A stretch of DNA of 64,000 nt from the NCBI GenBank assembly GCA_015075745.1, contig JABTTW010000001.1, positions 2,108,001-2,172,000 on the forward strand. The letters are read 5' to 3'. The translations under genes and the position numbers were made by a program. Below are positions 35,961 through 45,909 of the stretch, piece after piece. Every line of letters starts with the position of its first letter. The first letter of the stretch is position 1. The notes below the pieces were generated by a model. The model did no database searches. It was not told where the DNA came from and saw only the letters and a program-made list of their open reading frames with translations. Source of the stretch: Planctomycetia bacterium (GTDB lineage Bacteria; Planctomycetota; Phycisphaerae; UBA1845; UTPLA1).

Positions 35961-38846
35961 ATGGCTCAATCGGCAAACGCCCACACCCTTGCTGCGATCG
36001 ACCAACTCAAGTCCACCCTGCGGGGCGAGGTGCGCGATGACCGGCTCGCGCGGGCGCTCTATTCGACCGATGCCAGCATCTATGAAATCGTTCCGGACGC
36101 GGTTGTCTTTCCGGCGTCGGTTGAGGACGTGCAACACGCCGTGCGCATTTGCAGTGAGCATCGTGTGCCGATCACGCCGCGCGGGGCGGGGACGGGTCTT
36201 GCCGGGGGGGCGGTTAATCGGGGGGTGCAGCTCGATTGCTCTCGCCATCTGAATCGCATCCTTGAGATTGATCCGGCACGGCGGACCGCGATGGTCGAAC
36301 CGGGGGTGGTACTCGATGAGCTTAATGCCGCGCTGCGGCCGCACGGTCTGCAGTTCGCGCCGGACGTGGCGACGAGCAGTCGAGCCACGATCGGTGGAAT
36401 GATCGCCAACAATTCCTGCGGCGCGCACTCGGTCATGTATGGCCGGACGGTGGATCATGTTCGCGGATTGGATGTCGTACTCTCTGACGGCTCGCGGCAA
36501 CGCTGGGGGCAGTTCGATGTTGCGGCCGATGCTCCGCGAAACGAACTGGCCGCGCAGTGCGAGGCGGCGCTCTTGCGGGTTTGCGAGAACGAGCGTGAAG
36601 AAATCGCCGCGCGATTCCCGAAGGTGATGCGGCGAAACGGCGGATACGCCCTTGACCGGCTTTGCACCGCGAACGGGCGGATCAATCCCGAGTCGATCAT
36701 CTGCGGCAGCGAGGGGACGCTGGTGATTGTCGTTGGCGCGGTATTGAATCTTGTGCCGCTGGCCCGGCATCGCGGGATCGTCGTCGCTCACTTCGCCGAA
36801 CTGCTTGACGCCCTCGCCGCAACGCCCGTTGCACTGGAGCACGGCCCCGCCGCGGTCGAGCTGCTCGACAAGCTGATCCTCGACGCCGCGAGGGAGAACC
36901 CGGTAATGCGACGGCGGCCGTGGCTGATCGAGGGGGACCCGCGCGGGATTCTTGTCATTGAGCTTTACGACGACGATGCCGAACGGCTGGCAACGCGGCT
37001 TCATGCGTTGGCGGGAGATTTCAAGTCCCGCGGATTGGGATATGCCTGGCCGGTTCTGGCGGACACGGCCCTTCAGGATGAAGTCTGGTACGTTCGCAAG
37101 AGCGGGCTGGGACTGCTGATGTCCAAGCCGGGCGATCGCCAGACGTATGACTTCGTCGAGGACACGGCGGTCGATCCGGGTCGGCTGCGCGATTACATCG
37201 CGCGATTCATGACGGTGCTGTCCGAGGAGGGCGTGACGGAGGCGAGCTATTACGCCCACGCCAGCGTCGGCTGCCTGCACGTCAAGCCGGTGCTGAATCT
37301 CAAGAGCGCGGGCGACATCGCACGAATGCATCGCATTGCCGACCGAATCAGCTCGCTGGCGCTGGAGTTCGGCGGCACGATGACCGGCGAGCACGGCGAC
37401 GGCATTTTACGTTCGTGCTGGCTGGAGAAGATGTACGGTCCGCGGATCGTGAAGGCTTTTCGCGCCGTGAAGGCGGCGTTTGATCCGCACAACATTCTGA
37501 ACCCCGGCAAGATCGTTGATCCGCTGCCGATGCTGGAAAACTTTCGATACGGGCCCGCGTACCGGGCGGAGAATCCGCTGACGGTTCTCGATTTCTCCGC
37601 GCATGGCGGCATGTCGGGCCTTGCCGAGATGTGCAGCGGCGTCGGTCAGTGTCGCCAGAGGCTCGTCGGCGTGATGTGTCCGTCGTACATGGCCACCGGT
37701 GATGAGCAGCACACGACCCGCGCCCGGGCCAATGCCCTGCGGCTGGCACTTTCCAATCGCGACATACTCGACGGGCTGGCGGATCCGGCGCTTGACGAGG
37801 TGATGGACCTTTGCCTGTCGTGCAAGGCGTGCAAGACGGAGTGCCCAACCGGCGTGGACATGGCGCGACTCAAGTCGGAGTGGCAGCATCATCGTCATGA
37901 GAGGTCCGGCGCGCCGCTGGGCAGCCGGCTTGTGGCCCGCGCGGCGGACTTTGCTGCGTGGGGCTATCGCTTCGCGGGCATGGCGAACAAACTCGGCGAG
38001 ACTCGATTTGTGCGCGATCTTGTCGAGGCGGTCGCCGGTTTTGACGCACGCATTCGTCCGCCGAAGTTTGCGCGGGAGTCGTTTCGTGACTGGTTCGCGC
38101 GGCACTCGCATCGCAGGACGCAAAGGCCCGGAGCGCGGCGCGTCGCGTATTTCGTGGATACGTGGACGAACTACTTCATGCCGCAGGTGGGCATCGCGGC
38201 CGTGCGGATCCTCGAACATCTGGACTGCGAAGTGGTAGTCCCGCCGACGGTGTGCTGCGGCAGGCCTGCGATCAGCAAGGGAATGCTCCTTCATGCGAAG
38301 AAACTCGCCGAGCGGAACGTCGCCGTGCTTTCGCCGCTTGTCGAGCAGAACATTCCAATTGTCGGCACGGAGCCGAGCTGCATTCTGACGTTTATGGATG
38401 AGGCGCCGCAACTGGTCCGCGGATCGAAGGCGGATCGACTCGGCGCCGGCGCGATGATGCTTGAGACGTTTCTTGCCCGGGAATACGCGGATCGACTGAA
38501 GGGATTTGGAATGGGCAGCCCGATTCTTTATCACGGTCACTGCCACCAGAAGGCGCTGGTGGGAACCGGTGACGTCGTGACCGTTCTAAAGGCGGTGTGC
38601 GGCGCGGGCGCGACGGAGCTGAATACCGGGTGTTGCGGGATGGCGGGCTCATTTGGACACGAGAAGGATCACTACGAAGTGGCCCGGGCAGTCGGCGAAC
38701 AGCGGCTTTTTCCGGCGGTCAGAAACCGCGGCCACGCGGAGATTGCCGTGTCGGGCTTTTCATGCCGCGAGCAAATCTCTCACCACACCGATGCACGTCC
38801 GCGACACGTGATCGAGGTCATCGCCGACAGAATGCTGAACGGTTAG
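35961..38846 (+). CDS. FAD-linked oxidoreductase fused to iron-sulfur/CCG domain (GlcD-GlcF / YdiJ type)
   Basis: 961 residues, starting 16 bases after the GT-C gene. The FAD_binding_4 domain (residues ~35-230: PRGAGTGLAGGAVNRG; NNSCGAHSVMYGRTVDH) and FAD-oxidase C domain (to ~530, with GEHGDGILRSCWLEKM) correspond to GlcD/D-lactate dehydrogenase. They are followed by a cysteine segment EMCSGVGQCRQRLVGVMCPS, a 4Fe-4S motif CLSCKACKTECPTG and a GlcF/GlpC-like CCG part (TVCCGRPAISKG; HCHQKALVG; GCCGMAGSFGHEK). The order matches D-2-hydroxyacid dehydrogenases of the YdiJ type, which pass electrons to quinone or ETF. The substrate is probably a D-2-hydroxyacid. EtfB is encoded next door, converging. 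Confidence 0.92.
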   Translation: MAQSANAHTLAAIDQLKSTLRGEVRDDRLARALYSTDASIYEIVPDAVVFPASVEDVQHAVRICSEHRVPITPRGAGTGLAGGAVNRGVQLDCSRHLNRILEIDPARRTAMVEPGVVLDELNAALRPHGLQFAPDVATSSRATIGGMIANNSCGAHSVMYGRTVDHVRGLDVVLSDGSRQRWGQFDVAADAPRNELAAQCEAALLRVCENEREEIAARFPKVMRRNGGYALDRLCTANGRINPESIICGSEGTLVIVVGAVLNLVPLARHRGIVVAHFAELLDALAATPVALEHGPAAVELLDKLILDAARENPVMRRRPWLIEGDPRGILVIELYDDDAERLATRLHALAGDFKSRGLGYAWPVLADTALQDEVWYVRKSGLGLLMSKPGDRQTYDFVEDTAVDPGRLRDYIARFMTVLSEEGVTEASYYAHASVGCLHVKPVLNLKSAGDIARMHRIADRISSLALEFGGTMTGEHGDGILRSCWLEKMYGPRIVKAFRAVKAAFDPHNILNPGKIVDPLPMLENFRYGPAYRAENPLTVLDFSAHGGMSGLAEMCSGVGQCRQRLVGVMCPSYMATGDEQHTTRARANALRLALSNRDILDGLADPALDEVMDLCLSCKACKTECPTGVDMARLKSEWQHHRHERSGAPLGSRLVARAADFAAWGYRFAGMANKLGETRFVRDLVEAVAGFDARIRPPKFARESFRDWFARHSHRRTQRPGARRVAYFVDTWTNYFMPQVGIAAVRILEHLDCEVVVPPTVCCGRPAISKGMLLHAKKLAERNVAVLSPLVEQNIPIVGTEPSCILTFMDEAPQLVRGSKADRLGAGAMMLETFLAREYADRLKGFGMGSPILYHGHCHQKALVGTGDVVTVLKAVCGAGATELNTGCCGMAGSFGHEKDHYEVARAVGEQRLFPAVRNRGHAEIAVSGFSCREQISHHTDARPRHVIEVIADRMLNG

Positions 38847-38912
38847 ATGCCGAACCGATTCTTCGTCCGGCCGGCTGGCGAGAACTCGCCAAAGAGGCGG
38901 AGTCGTTTGCCG

Positions 38913-39713
38913 TCAGATGACCTTTACTTCTTCGCGCAGAATGCGGACCAGTTCCTTGGCCATGTCGGCGGGTTCGCCGGTCAGCTTGCGGCCCGGCGGT
39001 CGCGGAGGCGGGGGAGAGAACTCGCCCATCCAGGTGCCGACGGCTTCCTTGGAGAAGTCCGCGGGCGACAGGCCCAGGGCGGCCAGGTTTTTAGTGTCGA
39101 TGGGCCGCTTCTTCGCCTTCATGAGTCCCGGGAGCGAAGGATATCGCGGCTCGCAGAGGCCCTTGTCCACGGTGAGGAGCGCGGGAAGCTTTACAGTCAC
39201 GACCTCCTCTGCGCCTTCGATGCGGCGACGAACGGTGCACGACTTGAAATCGGCAGCCCACTCAATTGCGATGACGGCGCCGACGTGGGGCCAGCCGAGA
39301 CTCTCGGCCAGGGCCGGGCCGACCTGCCCGCTGTCATAGTCGATGGCATGCTTGCCGGCGATGATGACCTCAAATCCGCCGTCCTTGATCGCCGCGGCGA
39401 TGACCCGGGCGGTCGCCAATTCGTCGATGCCGTTGAGCGCGTCGTCGCAAACGTGGATGGCATGATCGACGCCCATGGCGAAGGCCGTCCGCAGGACGTC
39501 CGCGTGGGCCGCCGGGCCGACGGTCAGGGCGGTGATTTCGGCGCTTGCCCCCGCGTTCTTTTCCTTGAACTGAAGCGACGCCTCGACCGCGAACTCGCAG
39601 AACGGGTTCATCACGAACTTGACGCCGGCGGTCTCAATGCCGCTGCCGTCCGACTTGACCTTGATGGCCGTCGTCGATTCGGGAACACACTTTACGAGCG
39701 TCAATATCTTCAT
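38913..39713 (-). CDS. etfB: electron transfer flavoprotein beta subunit
   Basis: 266 residues, the usual EtfB length. It starts MKILTLVKCVPESTTAIKV. The AMP-binding and signature segments VKFVMNPFCEFAVEASLQ, VIIAGKHAIDYDSGQVGPAL and VKLPALLTVDKGLCEPRYPSLPG match family expectation. EtfB normally pairs with EtfA, which binds FAD; no etfA lies in the window. The gene 37 bases downstream (minus strand order: etfB upstream at 39713, B12/MeaB gene further upstream at 40925) is co-directional, so a B12/MeaB-etfB operon is possible. The neighbouring FAD/iron-sulfur oxidoreductase is a plausible electron partner. Confidence 0.93.
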   Translation of the reverse strand: MKILTLVKCVPESTTAIKVKSDGSGIETAGVKFVMNPFCEFAVEASLQFKEKNAGASAEITALTVGPAAHADVLRTAFAMGVDHAIHVCDDALNGIDELATARVIAAAIKDGGFEVIIAGKHAIDYDSGQVGPALAESLGWPHVGAVIAIEWAADFKSCTVRRRIEGAEEVVTVKLPALLTVDKGLCEPRYPSLPGLMKAKKRPIDTKNLAALGLSPADFSKEAVGTWMGEFSPPPPRPPGRKLTGEPADMAKELVRILREEVKVI

Positions 39714-39749
39714 GAGTCACCTGCGAATGAGTGAATGACTTAGCTCTAC

Positions 39750-40925
39750 CTATACGCGCTGAGCCTGCTTCGCGCGCGGCTTCGGCACGTGGGCCAATAT
39801 GGCGTCGGCCAGATCGGAAATACCCTGACCGTGACTGGCGACGGTTTGAACGATGGGGCGCCCCGTGCCCAGAGTTTCGCGCACCTGCGCGTCGAGGACA
39901 CCCGCCCCCGGAAGATCGGCCTTGTTGATTACGAAAATGTCTGCCACTTCGGTAATGCCGGCCTTTTCAAGCTGCAAATCGTCGCCCGTGCCGGGGATCA
40001 TCAGCAGCACCAGCGGATTCGCCAGTTGATAGACGGAGACGTCGTTCTGACCCGCGCCGACCGTCTCGACAAAGATCACGTCCACCTTCGAGGCGCTGAT
40101 GGCCTTCACCATGCCTGCCGTAGTCGGGGCGAGGCCGCCGAGCTGGCCGCGACTGGCGGCAGATCGGAGAAACACACCGGCATCGCCGGCGTTCAGTGTC
40201 ATTCGGGCGCGATCGCCGAGCAGGGCCCCACCGGTGAGCGGGCTCGCCGGATCGACCGCCACTACCGCGACCTGCTTATCGCGCTGGCGGAACTCCTTGA
40301 GCAATCGACCGATCAGCGTGCTCTTGCCGGCGCCCGGCGGGCCGGTCATTCCGACAATCAGTGCGCCGTCCGGCACGTCGGCAAAGCGGCGCGCAACATC
40401 GTCGGGCTTTGCGTCGTTTTCGATCCAGGTGAGCAATCGGCCCAGGGCCACGCGATCGCCGCCGCGCGCCGCCGAGATCCACTTATCGACAGCGCCGCTC
40501 GCCGTGAGCTTGGCACGCGCTGCGCGGGCCTGCGATGCGATGCCTTCGATGACCGAGACAATCGAATCCATCGACGCCTCGGTCTCCAGGACGGCCGCAC
40601 AGCCGGCATCCTTCATGACCTGCACGTCGTCGGGCGGAATGATCCCGCCGATGACAACCGGCAGATCGGATCGACCGCGGGCCTTTAATTCTTCAATGAT
40701 CATGGGAACGAGAGTCAGATGGGCGGCACTGTGGAAGCTCACGCCGAGAACGTCAACGTCCTCTTCGATCGCCGCCTTCGCCGCGCCGGCGGGCGTCTGC
40801 CACAGGCCGGTATAGATGACCTCCATCCCGGAATCACGCAGGCCGCGCGCCAACACCTTGACCCCGCGGTCGTGTCCATCAAGACCCACTTTGGTCAAGA
40901 GCATCCTCTTCGGCAACGTCTGCAT
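39750..40925 (-). CDS. cobalamin-binding domain fused to MeaB-type G3E GTPase, without mutase domain
   Basis: 391 residues. Residues 1-135 form a B12-binding domain of the mutase type, with the lower-ligand motif LDGHDRG (H18), VDVLGVSFHSAAHL and VIGGIIPPDD. Residues ~145-385 are a MeaB/ArgK GTPase: Walker A GPPGAGKSTLIG (K201), VAVDPASPLTGGALLGDRAR, VETVGAGQNDVSVYQLA and the base-recognition NKAD. This is the N-terminal half of IcmF (B12 - GTPase - mutase) with the catalytic TIM barrel missing. It is likely to chaperone adenosylcobalamin loading of an acyl-CoA mutase whose large chain is encoded elsewhere, or to supply the B12 domain in trans. The mutase partner is not in the window. Confidence 0.92.
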   Translation of the reverse strand: MQTLPKRMLLTKVGLDGHDRGVKVLARGLRDSGMEVIYTGLWQTPAGAAKAAIEEDVDVLGVSFHSAAHLTLVPMIIEELKARGRSDLPVVIGGIIPPDDVQVMKDAGCAAVLETEASMDSIVSVIEGIASQARAARAKLTASGAVDKWISAARGGDRVALGRLLTWIENDAKPDDVARRFADVPDGALIVGMTGPPGAGKSTLIGRLLKEFRQRDKQVAVVAVDPASPLTGGALLGDRARMTLNAGDAGVFLRSAASRGQLGGLAPTTAGMVKAISASKVDVIFVETVGAGQNDVSVYQLANPLVLLMIPGTGDDLQLEKAGITEVADIFVINKADLPGAGVLDAQVRETLGTGRPIVQTVASHGQGISDLADAILAHVPKPRAKQAQRV

Positions 40926-41063
40926 GGCAAACCTGGTGTTGAAATCGAGTCATGAACCGTCGGAATGAGCCACGTAATTTCGCCGTGTTCGCCGACTCGC
41001 GGCTATTCTGATGGAGATTGCGGTGAATCGCAAGCTGCGGGGTCCACGAGGCGTTCGCAACGT

Positions 41064-43133
41064 CTATCGTGCGCCGACCGTGGGGCGGCCCGATACGCCC
41101 CGCTCCCGGGGAACAGGCGGATGGGTGCGGAGCACGTCCTCGCACAATGCGCGCAGCGGCTCGGCCACACTCCACGCCTGCCAGGGGCAACCGCCGGGCG
41201 TGTGCGGATAATCCGCGTCGGCGACTTCGCTCACGCCGCCGATTCCCGCCTCACCGATGTGCGAGAGGAGGCCGTTGAGAAACGTTTTTGCCGTCTCGAG
41301 TGCCGCGGGCGAGTCACTCGACGCCTTGACGAAGGCTGATACGAAAGGTCCGAGCAGCCAGGGCCAGACCGTGCCCTGATGATACGCGGCGTCGCGCGCG
41401 TGCACGTCGCCCGCGTAATGTGGACAGTAACCCGGGGAGCCGGGGGCCAGCGTGCGGAGACCGACGGGCGTCAGCAACTTCTCGCGGCAAATGTCCACGA
41501 CCGCCTTCCATCGCGACGCATCGAGAATCGGATAGGCCAAGCTGATCGCCATGAGTTGATTGGGACGAATGGCGCCGTCCACTTCGCCGGCGCGACCTTC
41601 CACGTCGACGACGTCGAAGAGACAGCCCGTCTGGTCGTTCCAGAATCTTGAATTGAAGGATGCCTTCGCCCGCTGGGCGAGTTCTTCCCACTGCCGTGCG
41701 CGATCCATCTTGCCCAGTCGCGTGGCGAACGATGCGCCGAACTGCAATGCGTTGTACCACAGGGCGTTGATCTCGACGGGCTTGCCGATGCGCGGGGTGA
41801 CTGCGTAGTCCGGCAGCTTGGCGTCCATCCAGGTCAATGCGTATCCCTGCTCACCGGCGGCGAGCAGTCCGTCTTCGCAACAGTGAATGCCGTGCCGCGT
41901 ACCCTTTTCATGCGCGTCAATGATCTGGGCGACGACATCGAACAGGCTGTCCGCGAGGAGGCTCCAGTCGCCGGTGTAGGCCAGGTAGCGCCCGATCGAA
42001 TGGATGTACCAGAGCGTGGCGTCCGCGGTGTTGTACGCCGGGGCCTCGCCCCAGTCAGGGAAGCGATTCGGGATCATGCCGCCGTCGACGTACTTGGCGA
42101 ATGTCTCGATGATTCGCCGCGCTTCGGCATGTCGGCCGGTCACGAGGCACAGACCGGGCAGCGAGATGAAAGTGTCGCGGCCCCAATCTCCAAACCAGGG
42201 AAAGCCCGCCATGATGGTTTTGTAGGTGCCGTCTCGCGTCGCGAGGTAGTCCCCGCTGGATCGCAACAAGGCCTCGAGCAGCGGGTCGGCCTCCACGTCG
42301 GCGGGAAGCTGAACCTTAGTGCGGGCGGCGGCCTCGACGAATGCCGATTCGTGCGCCCGCCAGGTCTTCTGCTCGGTTGATGCGGCGAAGATCAGTGAAT
42401 CTGCGCCGCCGGGCTCGAGCGTCTGGGTGATCACGCCGGGCATGAATAGGTCCTGCGCCGAGTCGTAGCCGCGCGCGGCGGAGGTGGGCAGCACAAAGTG
42501 GTAATACCAGTCGGCGCGCGAGCGGAACGTACCGCTGTGCGACAGGTACCACGTCGGGCGATCCTTTGCCCAAGAGAACGCGAGCATGTCGCCGCGATCC
42601 TCGACGGTCGGCGGTCCCATCTCCTGATAGTTGGTGAGCACGTGAAAATGCCGGCTGGTGCAGAGCGGCCGCACCGAGAACTGGACCGGACGATTGCCCT
42701 CGACGACCCGATAGCGGACGAACGTCGTGTCCTCACCGTAGCCCATGCACAGGGTCTGCTCGATGACCGCCGAACCGGCACGCCATCGCCACGTCGGATA
42801 GGGCAGGGTGGTGAACGATTCGAGCAGCCGGTAGCCCTGTGGGTGGACGGCCTCGTAGTAATGATTCGTGCCAAGCTCGTAAGTGAGCCCGTCGACGAGG
42901 ACCGTGGCGTCCAGCTTGGCGAGCACGACGAACCGCTCGACCGGCGGATTGACGGCGGCGACGAGCAGCCCGTGATATCGACGGGTGAGCATCTGATTGA
43001 TGGAGGCCATGGCGAAACCGCCGCGGCCGTTAGTCACCAGCCATTCAAGCGTGCGCCCCTCTTCCAGATTGTTGCATCGTGGTGGGGAAACGCGGTACAT
43101 GTCGCCGTTCAATTGGACCTCCTTCAATCGCAC
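41064..43133 (-). CDS. glycogen debranching enzyme (amylo-alpha-1,6-glucosidase, GH133)
   Basis: 689 residues. The N-terminal GDE_N_bis-like domain (LEWLVTNGRGGFAMASINQM; RRYHGLLVAAVNPPVERFVV) precedes the (alpha/alpha)6 catalytic barrel with the family hallmark AGFPWFGDWGRDTFISLPGL and TWMDAKLPDYAVTPRIGKPVE. The YHQGTVWPWLLGPF segment and the C-terminal GGCPWQAWSVAE fit as well. The enzyme is expected to hydrolyse alpha-1,6 branch glucose in stored glycogen. No other glycogen gene is adjacent. The 205 bases upstream hold no further gene. Confidence 0.93.
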   Translation of the reverse strand: MRLKEVQLNGDMYRVSPPRCNNLEEGRTLEWLVTNGRGGFAMASINQMLTRRYHGLLVAAVNPPVERFVVLAKLDATVLVDGLTYELGTNHYYEAVHPQGYRLLESFTTLPYPTWRWRAGSAVIEQTLCMGYGEDTTFVRYRVVEGNRPVQFSVRPLCTSRHFHVLTNYQEMGPPTVEDRGDMLAFSWAKDRPTWYLSHSGTFRSRADWYYHFVLPTSAARGYDSAQDLFMPGVITQTLEPGGADSLIFAASTEQKTWRAHESAFVEAAARTKVQLPADVEADPLLEALLRSSGDYLATRDGTYKTIMAGFPWFGDWGRDTFISLPGLCLVTGRHAEARRIIETFAKYVDGGMIPNRFPDWGEAPAYNTADATLWYIHSIGRYLAYTGDWSLLADSLFDVVAQIIDAHEKGTRHGIHCCEDGLLAAGEQGYALTWMDAKLPDYAVTPRIGKPVEINALWYNALQFGASFATRLGKMDRARQWEELAQRAKASFNSRFWNDQTGCLFDVVDVEGRAGEVDGAIRPNQLMAISLAYPILDASRWKAVVDICREKLLTPVGLRTLAPGSPGYCPHYAGDVHARDAAYHQGTVWPWLLGPFVSAFVKASSDSPAALETAKTFLNGLLSHIGEAGIGGVSEVADADYPHTPGGCPWQAWSVAEPLRALCEDVLRTHPPVPRERGVSGRPTVGAR

Positions 43134-43338
43134 CCGCGAGGACGGTCATCCCCAGCGCCGACCCATCGCCCCCCCGATGACTCTCGATTCATCGCGGATT
43201 TCCAGAGAGCATGACGGCGTCAGCTTGCTCTGGAGCTTGTCGAACTCATTAAACCGTAACCCGCGAGCGTACGAATCGCAACCAAACCGACTCCGGGAGC
43301 ACGGCATTGGTACCGCCATTGCTGCCTCTCAAGTTCAC

Positions 43339-45909
43339 CTAATGCACGGTTGCCGGTTGACTTGCGGTCGATACGAGCGACGTCATGCCCGGACGGCTGG
43401 GCCCGGCGCGCTTGAGCGCCCCGACCAACATTTCTGCCGTGATGAGCTCGGGGAGGATTTCGGGCTTCTCAGTATCGAAGGGCCGGTACACGACAAAAAC
43501 CGGAACGCCGCCGCGCTCGAAGCGCTTCAGGTCCTCGGTGATCTCCGGCACCGGCAGGGTGTAGTCCGCGGTGTAGGGAATGATGTCGAGTTCCTTCATC
43601 GCGGCGATGACTTCCGGGCGCTCGATGGCGGTCTTGAGCATGGTCTTGCAGTTCGCGCACCAGTCGGCGGTGTAGTCGACAAAGATCGTGTACCCGTTAC
43701 GCACGTCGGTCAGCGCGCGGTCTCGCCTGTAGCGCTGCCAGGGGATGCCGCGCGACCAATCAAGTTCGACCCTGGAAAATTCGCCGGTTGAGCCGCCGAC
43801 TCGGCGATAGAGCTCTCCGTCCGCAGCGAGGTCGGCGGCGTAGAGCTGTTTTTCGGCGAGGGCCTCGATCGTCGTGGCGAATCGAAATGGGATGACCCAA
43901 CCGATCACCAAAATGCCGATGCTCAGTGCGTAGAGCCTTGCTTTTCTGATGGCCGAATCGTCGTATCGAATCTTGCCCTTGACCCAGGCCGCTATCGCCA
44001 CGAACAAGAGAAAGATCATCGACAGGAGCAAACCGTCGCCGCCGATCTGATTTCGCAGGGGATTGATGATCCAGATCACCGTTCCCAGCAGGAGAAAGCC
44101 CATCAGATACTCGAACGTTCCCATCCACGGGCCGGGCCGGGGAACGAACTTGAGCCATGCCGGGTTCGCGGCCAGCACCACGAAAGGCGCGGCCATGCCA
44201 ATGCCCACGGAGAAGAAAATAAATGCGCCCTGCACGGACGAAAACCTACTCGCAGCGCCCAGGGCTGCACTGAGGAAAGGCGCCGTACATGCGGTGCCGA
44301 GAAAGGTAGCGAGCAGGCCTGTCGAAAACGCGGAGAGCAACCCCTCGCCCTCGGCCTTTTCCCCCAACCTGTTGATCACGCGCGGGGTGAAGACCGCCCA
44401 TACGCCGAACAGGCTCAACGAAAAGGCGGTCACAATCGCCGCCAGCCCGATGACCACATGCGGACGTTGAAACTGCTCGCCCCATTGCAACTTGCTATTG
44501 GTCTGCCAGTAGATGAACGCAAGCGCGCCGAAGAACACCAGGATCCCCGCCGAGTAGGTCATGCCGAGCCAGAAGATGCGCGCGCGATCTTCTTGGGCCT
44601 GTCGGACGAAGGAGAGAATTTTCAGCGAGATCACCGGCAGGACGCAGGGCATGAGATTCAATATCAGTCCCCCGATCAGTGCCACGATGATCGCACCCAT
44701 GTATCCGAAGCTGAGCAGCCAGGTTTGCATTCTTGTGAGGACGTTGACCGAGTCAGACTCGGTCGCGTCGGACGACTGCGCCGTCGGTTGACCGGGCGTT
44801 TGATCGGTCGCGATTGAACCGGCGGGTGTAGCCGAGGCGCCGGTATCGGGCGCGGCAGACGCGGTCGCCTTTGCCCCGCCTTCCATCTGTACGGGAATCT
44901 CCACGCTTACGCGCTGCGGCGGATAGCATGTTCCGGAGTCGGTGCAGATTTGATATTGCAGGACGCCGCGAATCGTGCGCGGCGCATTGTCCGCGTCTTC
45001 GGCGACGGTCAACGGCGCACTGATTTCCACGCGGCCGTCGTACTCGCTGAGCTTGCCGAGAATCTTGTCCTCGCGCACGTGACCCTTGGGATAAGTGATT
45101 TCGCCGTATTCGAGTCCGGCGGTTGATTCCAGGAAGAGGATCGTCGGGATCATTTCCTCCTGGGCGGGCTTGTTCGACTGCATGTGGTGCTTCGAGTCTA
45201 CGTCGATGATGAAACTCGCCGTCGCCGTGTCCGAAGGCTTCAGCGTCTCTTTACTGAGCTTGCCGGTGATCTTGACGTGCTTGGCCTTGTTGCCCGGCTC
45301 GGGAAGCGCCTGCTGTGCCTGCTTGAATATTTTCGCGTTCGCCGGGCGAGGAGCGGCACCTTTCTCAGCGACCGGCAGCGTCAGCACCACCTCGGCTTCT
45401 CCGGGGATGCACTCTTTCTTGCATGCGAGCCAGCTTACTTTCGCGTTCAACGAGACGTCTTTGCCGGTTTGGATATCCGCGGGCACCGTGACTGTCGTCA
45501 AAAAGAGCGACTCGCCTTCGAGGATGTATGTCGTCTCTTCGAGGTCTTTGTCGAAGTGGGCTGACGGTACGGGGTACTGGGTCGGTCCGGCCTTGAACCC
45601 GTCGGGCAGGCGCCATTCAATCGACGTCGGCATACCCGTGCCCGCGGGATTCTGCCAATAGATGTGCCACTCCTTATCGGGCTTTACCGAGATGAGGAGA
45701 TTCAGCTCACCGCCGGGGACAATGGCTTCGCGATCGGCCATGGCCCGGACGGCCACGTTTGCGTCGCGAACCTGCTTGCTGACCGGCTGGGCCCAAGCCT
45801 GGCCGCCGAGCAAGGCCGGCGTCATCACCGCGATGATTGCGAGAAGCAGATTTCGGCCAAACCATGTCCCGGCCTGGCCGCAGTCGGATATCGGGTCTTT
45901 GCAGCTCAT
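43339..45909 (-). CDS. thiol:disulfide interchange protein, DsbD-like
   Basis: 856 residues. After a signal/anchor (LLLAIIAVMTPALLGGQAWA) come two tandem DsbD-alpha-like immunoglobulin domains (residues ~50-185 with KPDKEWHIYWQNPAGTG and WLACKKECIPGEA, then ~205-345 with QYQICTDSGTCYPP). An Ala/Thr/Ser/Gln-rich linker leads to the eight-helix electron-transfer domain with its paired cysteines (LMPCVLPVISLK and LGTACTAPFLSA). A C-terminal thioredoxin domain has ADWCANCKT. It transfers reducing power from cytoplasmic thioredoxin to periplasmic proteins. It is larger than E. coli DsbD (565 aa) because of the two N-terminal domains. With the VKOR-DsbA fusion at 54.9 kb it indicates both reducing and oxidising disulfide routes. 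Confidence 0.92.
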   Translation of the reverse strand: MSCKDPISDCGQAGTWFGRNLLLAIIAVMTPALLGGQAWAQPVSKQVRDANVAVRAMADREAIVPGGELNLLISVKPDKEWHIYWQNPAGTGMPTSIEWRLPDGFKAGPTQYPVPSAHFDKDLEETTYILEGESLFLTTVTVPADIQTGKDVSLNAKVSWLACKKECIPGEAEVVLTLPVAEKGAAPRPANAKIFKQAQQALPEPGNKAKHVKITGKLSKETLKPSDTATASFIIDVDSKHHMQSNKPAQEEMIPTILFLESTAGLEYGEITYPKGHVREDKILGKLSEYDGRVEISAPLTVAEDADNAPRTIRGVLQYQICTDSGTCYPPQRVSVEIPVQMEGGAKATASAAPDTGASATPAGSIATDQTPGQPTAQSSDATESDSVNVLTRMQTWLLSFGYMGAIIVALIGGLILNLMPCVLPVISLKILSFVRQAQEDRARIFWLGMTYSAGILVFFGALAFIYWQTNSKLQWGEQFQRPHVVIGLAAIVTAFSLSLFGVWAVFTPRVINRLGEKAEGEGLLSAFSTGLLATFLGTACTAPFLSAALGAASRFSSVQGAFIFFSVGIGMAAPFVVLAANPAWLKFVPRPGPWMGTFEYLMGFLLLGTVIWIINPLRNQIGGDGLLLSMIFLLFVAIAAWVKGKIRYDDSAIRKARLYALSIGILVIGWVIPFRFATTIEALAEKQLYAADLAADGELYRRVGGSTGEFSRVELDWSRGIPWQRYRRDRALTDVRNGYTIFVDYTADWCANCKTMLKTAIERPEVIAAMKELDIIPYTADYTLPVPEITEDLKRFERGGVPVFVVYRPFDTEKPEILPELITAEMLVGALKRAGPSRPGMTSLVSTASQPATVH

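Noticed and set aside
41064..43214. Plus-strand frames (e.g. 42498-43214) opposite the debranching enzyme
   Set aside because: Shadow frames; the minus-strand GH133 protein has its catalytic signature and full length.
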